Below are positions 54,601-64,000 of a DNA stretch of 64,000 bases, piece after piece (the stretch's first letter is position 1; every line of letters starts with the position of its first letter). Under the pieces are notes generated by a model. That model was given only the letters and a program-made list of their open reading frames with translations, ran no database searches and had not been told where the DNA came from. The DNA comes from Sinonovacula constricta (Eukaryota > Mollusca > Bivalvia > Cardiida > Solecurtidae): contig CM017561.1 of assembly GCA_007844125.1 (NCBI GenBank), positions 23,523,363 through 23,587,362 of the forward strand, in the 5' to 3' direction. The position numbers were made by a program, and so were the translations under genes.

Positions 54601-56510
54601 CTAATTTCGCCATCTGGGCACTGATTTTAAATATAATACCATGTATTTGAGATCTGTTTATAAGCAATATACACGTTATCACCGTCACTTATAATTATAA
54701 TAATTATTATTATTTTGTTTATTATTATCATTATTATTATTAACAGTAAAGATAATATTAGTTATAAAAATAAATATAAGCAATTATGATTGTATATTCC
54801 GTCCATTTTCTGCTGATTTGTAAATACAGTCACATCAAAACAATACATAAGACACATAGTAACTTTCACTGTATTTTTTCTTAATTTCAATGCAGAAACA
54901 CAATACACTTATGGCTTTTAATTGTCTTATTAACATCAGACAGTACAAATGTTAATTATTAAGAAAGCAGTGTTTTTATTATTGATAGAAATACAAAACA
55001 TAATATTTGACAAACCATTGTTGATCCACATTCGCAAAACATACTAGGACAACTTTAAATGTCTGTTTTAGAGAATAACCCTCGTACAAGCCTGATGCAA
55101 TAATATCCCAGCAAAAAAGACGTGTATACATAAAAAATTATTTCTTGAACCTATGTTTTCATATTTAGTTTATACGATAACCAGCTTTGTAATGGACCTG
55201 ATGCCACACGTGTTACAACAAGTGTTACACAAATTTAACCTGGTTTCTGTCAATGTTATATGAAAAGTCAAAACAGAATAAGCCAATGCTCTAAAGGAAA
55301 ATAAGTTTAATAGGGAATAGATAAAACATTTACCCAATGAAATCCCGAAGACGTGATCCCAAATACGCCAAAAAGCACAACCTGTAAAAAGATTTTAAAA
55401 ACGTAATAACAATTAAAACTCTATCGTACATAGGTCGGTACAGGAAACTTTGCTGTGATCCAATTAGTTATAACTCGTAAGAAATTAAGTCGCAGATAAT
55501 TAGACAGGCTGAGTTCGTTATTAAACCAGATGGAACATGTCATTGGACGGGATCCTAATGTTAACTTAATGTCGAGCCTAATGTACTTAAATTGATCGTT
55601 TCTTGTTATTAAAAGACACTATCAATTTACACTAATAGCAAGTAAGGAAAATAAATGTTTAGAAAAAATGGCTATACTCACGAAGGTTGCTATGAGTGAC
55701 ATTTATAACCTGGAATGAATTGTAATAGTCATGCTTACTTCGGGAAAACAATACTGCGGGTACAAACAAATTAAAAACAATAAATAAATGCATAGACCTA
55801 CATTCGTACACACACATAAACATTTACACACCTTTAACGCGTCCAAAATCACCGGTTGGAATTTGTTAAAACGAGTATTACTAAGATAATTTTAAACAGC
55901 TCTATGGAAACATGCGTGTGCGAAGACTCCTTCATTTTCTACCCCCTTACAAACTAGCATATTTACTGTTTCTATATTTAGAAGAAAACTTATCTAGCAG
56001 TATTTAAGGTCATATATCATTTGGAACTTTCATGGAAAAGAAAATATAACTTAATATTAATTCGGCTTAAATTAACTTCACACAGTATTTTTAAAAGTAA
56101 TTTTAGTTAAACAAGAATAGATGTTTGCATCAGTTTATTGTTTCATCAACATTCTTACATTTAGTCATAATCGGAGCAAACAATAACATTATAAACTGTT
56201 ATTTTAACAGCAAATCTCCTTTACTAAAATATAGTTTCATATAACCATTGCAAATCTTTATTTTTTAAAAACAAAAGAAAAAAGTAAAACACCACTTTAC
56301 CAGGAAACTGCTTCATATGTTAGAAACAAAACAAAATAGAATAACAGTACCCGCATTTTAATTTGTTTCAGAAAGCACTGCCAATGTGTACAATTGTTTA
56401 AATCGCCTATGAATGAAATATAAACGTTGGTTAAGTTACTTACGAATATATCCTCTAACTGTCTTTGTCATCAACGAAAAGCAGCACTCACAACAAACTC
56501 TGTTACAACT
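51667..56510 (-). CDS. Cys-rich secreted protein gene, copy 5 (intact)
   Basis: Exons on the minus strand: leader about 56510-56444, start exon 55709-55682 (MSLIATF), signal exon 55381-55334, 4-Cys exon 54620-54545 (acceptor TTAAAATCAG, one codon shorter), module 1 53581-53420, module 2 52125-51949, terminal exon 51782-51667. All are in phase and open, about 199 residues. The signal exon and introns are the most diverged of the five, while modules 1 and 2 are almost unchanged from copy 3. This contrast suggests selection on the modules, or recent gene conversion across that part. Intron 4 carries an insertion (about 52290-52960) with a minisatellite. Confidence 0.85.
52622..52805. repeat. GTG-rich minisatellite with a two-part unit
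   Basis: The unit is gctgtgtgcctgtgtggcaa (20 bp), either directly repeated or separated by a 13-bp linker (gtaattcagtgtt), giving 20- and 33-bp periods. About seven copies of the 20-mer are visible. ORFs through it on both strands are low-complexity artefacts. Confidence 0.9.
54691..54745. repeat. (TAA/ATT)n microsatellite
   Basis: Short interrupted tract at the intron site that carries ATT repeats in all five genes. Confidence 0.85.
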
Positions 56511-56532
56511 AATTTCACGTTTCAAATATCAT

Positions 56533-56547
56533 AAACATATATATATT
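56533..56547 (-). promoter_or_regulatory. TATA-like motif of gene copy 5
   Basis: The minus strand reads TAATATATATATGTTTATG about 90 bases upstream of the leader donor at 56444. The core is less canonical than in the other copies. Confidence 0.45.
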
Positions 56548-56769
56548 ACGGCATTTAGAAAGTTCGTGATTAAAATGACAATCTCCACGTATTGAGCGCA
56601 TGAATGGACACGCTGTAAATAAATTGAGAAACTGCACGAATCAATAAGAGTATATTACAAATTCCTATGAGCATTGTATCATATATTAAACCCTGAAAAG
56701 GCTCAGGACATAGATATTCACATGCAATGTAAATGTAAAAGTAAGAACAAATCTCTAATGGGTCATTAA

Positions 56770-56895
56770 ACAAACAAAGCAAACCCAGCAGTTACGGCCT
56801 TGAAACGTTTAGTCGGCAAAAATGACCGACTGGGGTGCTTAACCCGGATTTTACAGAGCTCTAACCTCACACTTCCTGATGGATTTCTCAAATCA
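56770..56895 (-). repeat. Dispersed ~95-bp element, reverse copy
   Basis: aacccagcagttacggcctt to cacacttcctgatggatttc. Its extended flank (attcctatgagcattgta) lies to the left, as at 29100. Confidence 0.65.
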
Positions 56896-57099
56896 TGGAG
56901 AATGTTTGTAAATGTTTGGTCACGATTATAAAATAACAAACCATGAAAGTATTTTTTTTAATTTTGACAATGAAAGATTCAATGAAATTCGGCCGATCTA
57001 TGCTCATCCGATAAATAGACCAGAGACAGCGGCGCCGTGGTAGATATCATTGAAAATTCTTTTCCGTTAGGTTCGAAAATTGACTTTTTTTTCTGTAGT

Positions 57100-58260
57100 T
57101 TTTGGAAGTGTCGTACTTCCCAATCCCATGGGCTTCAGGGGGGGGGGGCTATTTTTTTCTTTCATTTGGACAATAAGTTGCCGGAGTTTCCAAAGGGCGG
57201 CCTAGTGTAACTCTTCGAGCGTTCTTGGCCTAGGTCGCGGGAAGCTGGACTGCTTTCTCGGCCAATAAATCTGACTTTGTCAGCGGCGTTATTTCCTGGG
57301 GAGATTCCATTCGTAGTGAACCGCGTCTTTCGTCTACCTTGACAGTGCTTAACAGTGCATAGCAATAGTGCAAAAGAAGCTAAGTACATGCCGTTCCTAT
57401 AATACTACTCATAAGCGGTAGCGCTAAGCGCCTACTTGGCGACCTTGACGGCCTCAAGGTCAGCCACAATATAAGCTTGTCGATCGACTTTATTTGGGAA
57501 ATGTTGCCTGCTGCCCAGCAGTATATATGCAAGATTATTTTTATTTTGACAAGAATGTGTCACTTAGGCCCAACAGGGCCACATATCTTTCATAGAGCTT
57601 TTCAATGTCTTTATCGTTAAACTTAATCTGATATGATGACAGGGTGGTTTTTCCGATGCACTGTTGGGGCTGTCCCCCTGTGCCCTGTGGAAAGAGCAAT
57701 AAGTCTCTGACGCTTTCTTGTTCAACCGTCTGGTTTCTAAGCTTGGACAATGTCATAGACTAGTTCATCGATAGAATAGTCTATTTTGTTAGGTCCAATC
57801 TATTCTAAGGCAATTTCAATACACCGGTCAACACACCGATTGATGCGCAAGGCACCAAAATAGAACAGAACAAAGCGGGGGTGGTTGAGCACGGCAATAC
57901 GCTGACACTGGAACTGTCTTCAGAACACAACAAATAATTGCCTAAAGCACTAGGAGGATAAAATTATATGGCTGATAGGTTGGTAAGTATTTATTGGTAA
58001 TCTATCAGATTATTGTTCCATAGCCACATTGTCTGCAGAACATGGGAGGATGTGGCTTAAAACCATGCTAATATATGACCTGGCAGAGCAGGTAATAACA
58101 AGGTATTCATAACAACGAAGACATAAATATTCAACAGGCCAACCGGCACCTATTCTCTGGTCAGATTTCATCATGCTCACTCTACCATTGTCGATAAACC
58201 GTCCACTATAATTATGACCGCCGTCGTCGCTGACGGAAATATGTGTCAATGCTTCGACTG
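57100..58260 (-). pseudogene. Maverick debris, block C, left part
   Basis: Shares aggcaatttcaatacaccgg with blocks A and B. Minus ORFs at 57162-57389 (hydrophobic start MYLASFALLLC), 57541-57756 (LSSYQIKFNDKDIEKLYER) and 58010-58267 (VSDDGGHNYSGRFIDNGRV) are open for 71-85 codons, but I do not recognise them. The capsid-like sequence of blocks A and B is largely replaced here. A poly-G run lies at 57138-57148. Confidence 0.35.
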
Positions 58261-59394
58261 AGGACATTCAATTGTAAGAATATGAAGCCGATGATTTTGT
58301 GACCTCTTAGCCGGGCTTGCAACTAAATTCTCCTTAAGCAGAATCATCATAAGTATTGTCAACAAGATGCTTATGGCGTTTTCAACTACTACATCAACAA
58401 AATTCATAAAACGGAAGGGGTAACATCTTACGGCAGGGACTACTCAAAGTTAACTTTCAAAACAGGGGCAGCTTCGTCTTAAGGAATTCCAAGGGCTTGA
58501 TCTCTAGCATCCGCAAGGGAAAGTCTTTTGATCTGTGAACCATAGCAGTAAAACAAGGCGGTAGTGAAGTCGTCAGAAATGAGCTCAGCTTCAAAGGTAA
58601 GTAAGGTGAAGAAGAATGGCATGCCTGCTATAGCTGCGCCGCTATTAAATGCAGACGACTATCAAAAGCTGTGGCATTCAAAAACATTGAGACGGAAATA
58701 TTCGAAAAATCTTCATTGGAAATGTCTAAATCTGAGGAAACGGCTCTAAAATCACTCGAGCAACCTAGACACATCAGAATTGAATAGGACGTAACGTATG
58801 AATAAGTACTCAGAAGGCTTGACAAAGCTATGAAGACGTAGCGTAGTGAGCTTGGAAAACAGTAAAAACGCAGAGACCGAAGACTGTAAATATTAACGCC
58901 TCAGCTTGAAATTCCGAGTTCTGCACGTCTAAAAGCACCTTCACCAAAACGACAATCTCATAGATATATTAAATAAGCCGAATTTTTGAAACAGACAAGA
59001 AAAATGCTGTCTTAGTGAAACTGAACATTGGGCAGGGAGCAGCTTAAACTTAAATTTCTCGACAGGCTACTCTGCAAGTTGGTAGGGAAAGCCGTGAAAC
59101 CCGCCGCGTCAGCTCTTATAGTAATTATTGGAAGCCTCGTAGGCGCTAGCTGCTGAATAAAATTTGAAAAAGGTACAGTTTCTTAGTGATACTATGTCAT
59201 TGATTGTGGCTGTGGTGGAGCTGCTGCTAAATGTTGTTTAAAACAGATTAATGAAGGTAAAACCCGAAGATATCTAGACCAGCTGCGACGCCACCAACTA
59301 TCAGCATCTATCGTTTTATGGTCTTCTTGCTTGTGAGATCCTTGCGCCTAGGGCGTAAGCCCTGCAGGATCATTTTACGTGGCCACTGAAGGAT
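58261..59394 (+). pseudogene. Maverick debris, block C, middle part
   Basis: Collinear with 21655-22800. The plus strand at 58564-58749 is open (SKVKKNGMPAIAAPLLNADD) and looks like former coding sequence. At about 59064-59155 the plus frame reads KAVKPAASALIVIIGSLVGA, a hydrophobic segment preserved in decayed form at 22500. Possibly small basic or membrane-active Maverick proteins. I cannot name them. Confidence 0.4.
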
Positions 59395-60011
59395 CTACAG
59401 ACATTTAAAAGGTGTCGGATTCGGCACTACTTTTTGGGCATTCGATTGGAAGCTGCCACAGACAACAGCTGTGGTAATGGTACCATTGGTGTTAATATTG
59501 TTAGAGCCGAGCTCCATCCCGTCATTGGTCACCAGATTGTTTTTGCTGTAACCTTCCGGTTCGGGGTAAGTGTTTAGTAGCATGTCGTTTGGTGTTGTTA
59601 CAGGCCTTGGTAAAATGAGGGGTTTCTTTTATAAAATTTAGACCCCGCGTACTGCAATGTGTCGTGATACTACTTGATCGTAAAAGGTCAACCAACATAA
59701 GACTTTATTTCATCGTCAATTTTGACAACAAACCGTTTTTGGACCACTTTAGCTGTAGAGCGGACCACAATTCGTGATCTTGTGTGAGGATAAGGTGCTA
59801 GCATACGTGCAGGTTCGTCGACAATAGCAATCCAAGCTTGAGCTAAGCCTTCATGCGTATCAAGTACGGGGTCTAATAAGGCGTTCCAAGCGACATTTAT
59901 GACTGGATCGTGGTATTTCCTTCTTTGTTTGTTAGGTTTATCGCCCAAGCAACAAATCTTCAGTTTTTCTTTTGATGGTGTATACTGGATATACTTTATT
60001 GTATGGTACAA
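59395..60011 (-). pseudogene. Unidentified Maverick-associated ORF, best preserved copy
   Basis: The minus strand is open for 107 codons (60011-59688: VINVAWNALLDPVLDTHEG, then RIVVRSTAKVVQKRFVVKID). After a frame change it continues at about 59610-59395 (PVTTPNDMLLNTYPEPEGY, then GMELGSNNINTNGT). The counterpart in block A (22810-23310) is riddled with stops, so this was one gene of about 200 residues or more. The context next to capsid-like and polymerase fragments suggests a Maverick structural gene. Identity not recognised. Confidence 0.45.
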
Positions 60012-61186
60012 TGGAATGTATACACATACTGTTCGAGCAGGTCTTAGGGTACATACATGTGATCATAGAATGAGACCCCACAGCCAGCAGTTAAGCTCGT
60101 TTTGCCAGAAATGCATCGGTTTCTCTTTTCAGTCGTTTGTGCTCACGGTGACGTAAAGATTGGTCATGTTCTCGGTTTCGAGATTAATGAAGTGTACACT
60201 CCCGGTTTTATATTTTTCAACATGAGTACAGGATAATTCTGTAGGTCACAGATAAAAAGCAGGGACCGATAACTCCTTAAAACCAATGGAAAACATATAT
60301 GGGTTGCTAAGAGTCAGTCTGCGATCTATCAATTATGTTGTTGGGTGGCGACCATGAGCAAATCAATTAAAAACTTCTAGGTCTCAAACTTAATTCGAGA
60401 CAGCATAGATCCACCCGTCCGTTGGACCTCAACTTAATCAAAAAGATGTTTATATACCGGCCAGCTCAAAATCTTGCCAGACACCGTCAACGGGACTCCC
60501 ACAAACATTAACTCCCACATGTGGTAATCGTATGCGGGTGTGTATTTGCAGATATTAAATTGCATGTGTTTTCTAAACAATATTTCAACCACTACACTTA
60601 CTCGCGGACAGTTATCAAAACTGTGACTTTCACTTTAAGCCGAGCAAGGCCAAATCACAGCAAATCACTGTTTATTAAGTGGCGTGTTTCTTGTTTAGAT
60701 GAATATACTGTTGCAATGATTAATTTCTCACTTTGACATTCATCCGGGCTTGCCTTGCCTCACAGCATCCCTAAATAGGTCAAAAATAGGGTTATACAGA
60801 CACACCGAAAAAGAAGTGATTTTACAAACTTAAAGCCATCTAATTTAAAACCGTCAAGTAAGCAATTTTTTTTTATTTAAATATAAACCCTTTGCCGTAA
60901 TTCTCTTCGGGATTGACTATAGCAACGATTTCTTGATATTATTGACATGCAACATACCTTATTAGTTCAACAATAGCTAAAGCGTACGAACGGTAAATGA
61001 TTTTAATTACAGATATACTTAGGAGGACTGGCATTTAATATAAATCTATATTATTCTATATCGATTGTAATATTTTCTTGTGTACATTTCTTTCCAGATC
61101 CCGATTTACGTTTCATTTATTTTCCTTCTATCACTCTGCCTTTCTCTCTAATTAAATAATTAATGAGAAACGTGGCCATGCCACGA
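60012..61186. other. Unannotated spacer
   Basis: 60012-60300 matches the Maverick flank at 23920-24250. The rest shows no gene or repeat that I can support. Confidence 0.4.
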
Positions 61187-61602
61187 AACAGTAACCTTGA
61201 CCCGACTGGTCCCAAATCCAAACCAAAGCTGCGTCTTTATGTAAGCTTGTGATATCCAAAGTTTCAGCAAGATTGGTTTATTCGAACTGAATTAATTGAA
61301 CAGAAACTGTTGTTCTTTTTTTAGTAGCAGTGACTTTTTACCTTGATCCGACTGGCCCCAAATCCAATCCCAAGCTAGATTGTCATGAATGCTTGCTATA
61401 TCCGAAAGTTTTAGCACAATTAGTTTATCCGAACTAAAGTTATTGAACGGAAACTGTTACTCTATCTTAGTAACAGTGACCTTGACCTTGACACGGCTTT
61501 CCCTAAATCCAATCCCAAGCTAGGTCTTTATGTAAGTTTGTTATATCCAACGTTTCAGCAAGATTGGTTTATCGAAACTGAATTTATTGACCGGAAACCT
61601 TT
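61187..61602. repeat. Tandem repeat, about 145 bp, three copies
   Basis: Anchors (accttgaccc, accttgatcc, accttgacac) fall at 61194, 61340 and 61485. Each unit carries aatcc..(c)caagct, tatatccaa and agcaagattggtttat, and ends near ggaaac. Divergence between units is moderate. Confidence 0.85.
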
Positions 61603-61839
61603 TTTTTTTAAGCCGCGCGCCCGCAGGCACGACCGCCGCCCGCCCGTCATACCACAAATTTAATAACCAGAATTTTGATTGAAACCTGGTTAAAATCTGA
61701 TGCAAATATCGATAAAGTGGAATATTTATGTCAAGTTGTGTTAGGTCACGATCGTAAGTACGCCATGTTAATCAATAGCATCAGTGAATGTTTTTGGAGA
61801 TTATCTGTCGAGGAAACATGTGAGGACAGACATTGATGA

Positions 61840-62226
61840 AATGAACGCAGGCGAATGAGTCGACATCACAATGAGGTCGCAAGGGCGCCACGACGTAATA
61901 ATGAACGTTACGCAACATTCTGTTGAGAGGGTGGGAAACAAATGTAATATGCGATACAAAAATTAAAAACAGTAAAAGCATAAACATAAAATGTGTGAAG
62001 TTTATGTAGATTATGGTACTGACACCTAAACGCTTATTCATACGTAGCTTATAGTTTTACATTGTTGAACTGACATCACTTGTATTGATAGATGTCATTT
62101 TGTGGGTTACATAAAATATAATAATTCTCTAATTAAACATTATCACCACTGAATTAATACTACAGGTCAGGTCATCTCACTATTATAATCACTCATTATA
62201 ATCTCACAGGTAAAGTCGCCTTTTGT
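61840..62226. repeat. Segment duplicated from 44790-45185
   Basis: Partner of the segment at 44790-45185, in the same orientation. No gene seen. Confidence 0.65.
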
Positions 62227-62445
62227 CTATGATGTTTCTATTTGTTCTTCAAGCGAATAAAGTTTCATGATCGGTCTATTGGGAATTGTTTTTCTTATGG
62301 CACAGTTTTCACTTCGGCGTGCCATTTCGTCGAACGTATTGTGGAAATAGACTACGCGTTGTCCCCCTCGCCTTGTAATGATGTCTGACGCCCGTTGGGT
62401 ACTCCTGCCGAACACGTCGCTAAAAGTCGTCTTAAAGCTGCCGTT
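62227..62445 (-). other. Exon-like open stretch, product unknown
   Basis: The minus strand is open for 72 codons to a TAG at 62229-62227. It includes RASDIITRRGGQRVVYFHNT and ENCAIRKTIPNRPIMKLY, with mixed, non-repetitive composition and a higher GC than its flanks. The open frame begins after a stop at 62448. There is no clear start codon or acceptor, so it may be a last exon or a fossil. It directly abuts the duplicated segment 61840-62226. Not recognised. Confidence 0.3.
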
Positions 62446-62629
62446 TTATCGTCTCATCAGTGCTTAGCCTTCTGTCGATTACATCGATATTTTGGATATC
62501 GTGGAGACATGTGATACGTCTGTCTTAGATTAGCTGGGAAGGTAGAAATCAGTGGTACTGAGTCAGAAATACAAAAGTTAGCGTATGCTCGCGGTCTGAG
62601 GGCCAGTATAATAGGCACTAATGGTGCAA

Positions 62630-64000
62630 TGGTTTAATTGGCGAGCGTATACGTCCAATCAAGGACCGGTTCTGTGGGTCGGCGCTAGAATCTGAGATGG
62701 TTCCAATTCGGCACGACTGGTTGGCTAGGCTCCATCCTTTTGAGTCCAGGAATGGTGTCCCAATCAGGTACTAATAGCGCGAAGGTATACGCCAAATTTG
62801 GAACTAGTTTGAACCGGTTCTATGAAACGGGGCTATAAACTGAGATCGATTCCAAGTGGTTTCATTTTGGCATTGTCCCCGGTTTTTGCCGAGGTCTGCA
62901 TTAATACTCGAGCGTAAACGCATAATGTGGAACTGCATTGAAGCGGTTCTCTGGATCTTGGCTGGGAACTGAGATATGTTCCAACCATTTCCAGCTGGCC
63001 AGGAATAATTCATAAATTATGCACTGTGGTGTGCCGATGTCCACATTGCACTTCCAGTATATACGCCCAACTTTGAAATGTTTTTGTGGGTCCAGGCTAA
63101 GCATTTAGGTTTGTTCCAACTATGTCCTTGGCCTTATCTACGTGAAAGGTTCAAGTCCTCTAGGTACAGTATAAATTCCCAAATGGTGCATTTTGTTGTG
63201 CCACTGAACACGTGAGTGAATAAGTCCACTTTAAAGCTAGTTTTAAATTATTTTTATATTGTTTGTTTGATGGTTTGGTGGTTCCAAGCTTGCATCGCAG
63301 ACCCTTTCTAACCGGTTCCATCTGGGAACTACACCTGGATCAGGTTCCAATCCTTTGGGTCTACGAAAAGTGTCATAATGATGCACTTTGGAACGCGTTA
63401 AAACACGAGCGTAAACGCCAACCTTGGAATAGATTCTGTGGGTAAACAGGGACAGAGACAGGTTCCAATTTACTTGTCCTGTCACTATCTCAGGACCCAG
63501 GTGCCTAAATGTTGAACTTTGGATGCCGTGTTCCACGTTTAAATGGGAGTAACACCTACTATGGAAATGGCTTAAAAGAGTTCTCTAGGTAACGGATGAA
63601 AATTAGATCGAATCAAATCTGATCCAGCGACGCTCTATATGAGATTCCGTGGACTGCGTTATTACTTGATTGTTTACGCACAGTGTGGAACTGGTTTTAC
63701 CCGATTCTGTGGGTCCATGCTGAGAAATGAGATTGGCTGCGACAGGGTCTAACTGAGTACTATTTCCGTACCAGTTGCCAACCCTCTTGGGCAAGGAAAA
63801 GTGCCCCAAATGACTTTATTATGCCTGGCTCTGCGTTATAAAGCGTGCGTAAACGCCAAATTTGAAACAGGTTTTAACCTGCTCTGTTCGTGTGAGCTAT
63901 TAACTGAGATCTGTTCCAACCGGTTCCAGATAGGCACTAATATCGGGCCTGGTTTCAGCTGCCGTTTTCAGCAGATGAATATGGTACCTCTTCTAAAGAC
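62630..64000. repeat. Degenerate tandem repeat array, about 125-200-bp units
   Basis: The phrase gcgtaaacgccaaat or a variant recurs near 62644, 62785, 62911, 63055, 63407, 63668 and 63847. It is followed each time by a GGAAC..GGTT stretch, a gttctgtgggt phrase, then gagat and ttccaa. The units are diverged and uneven in length. The array runs to the window edge. ORFs inside it are repeat translations. Confidence 0.7.

Noticed and set aside
57162..57389. Possible small secreted peptide gene with a hydrophobic start
   Set aside because: It sits in Maverick debris and its counterparts in blocks A and B are not open. The signal-like start alone is weak evidence.

Overview
This is eukaryotic, AT-rich, intron-bearing DNA. 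It has no bacterial-style operons and no long ORFs. Repeat content, a tRNA-derived SINE, decayed Maverick/Polinton elements and a jockey/I-like LINE suggest an invertebrate. A bivalve mollusc is my best guess, but it is an inference and no sequence here proves it.

The main content is a family of five paralogous minus-strand genes for an unrecognised secreted cysteine-rich protein. The copies end (stop codon) at 2864, 9522, 15454, 31625 and 51667 and start (TATA box) near 6030, 12675, 18655, 36005 and 56540. I rebuilt the exons by hand from splice sites, reading phase and conservation between copies. There is a noncoding leader exon, a tiny start exon (MSPIATL), an exon completing the signal peptide, a 4-Cys exon, two homologous Cys-rich modules of 53 and 58 codons on symmetric phase-1 exons, and a terminal 7-Cys half-module. 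The intact product is about 200 residues. Copies 3, 4 and 5 are open throughout. Copies 1 and 2 carry small indels, and copy 2 also has a 73-bp deletion that removes a splice donor.

Layout: 1-18790 holds three tandem units of about 6 kb, each with one gene. 18.8-26.6 kb is Maverick/Polinton debris: family-B DNA polymerase fragments on the plus strand and capsid-like fragments on the minus strand. 26.6-31.5 kb is dispersed repeats plus a retrotransposon RNase H fragment. 31.6-36.0 kb is gene copy 4. 36.3-39.4 kb is a second copy of the Maverick debris, interrupted by a LINE at 39.44-43.69 kb that has lost its 3' end. 43.7-51.3 kb is repeats and unannotated DNA. 51.7-56.5 kb is gene copy 5. 57.1-60.2 kb is a third, more diverged debris block. 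61.2-64.0 kb holds two tandem-repeat arrays.

The order gene, then Maverick debris, then flank recurs three times at roughly 16-20 kb spacing. The locus therefore seems to have grown by segmental duplication of a block joining the Cys-rich gene to a dead Maverick, followed by local triplication of the gene at the left. How the proteins work together cannot be read from the sequence. All are predicted secreted and probably share a promoter architecture.
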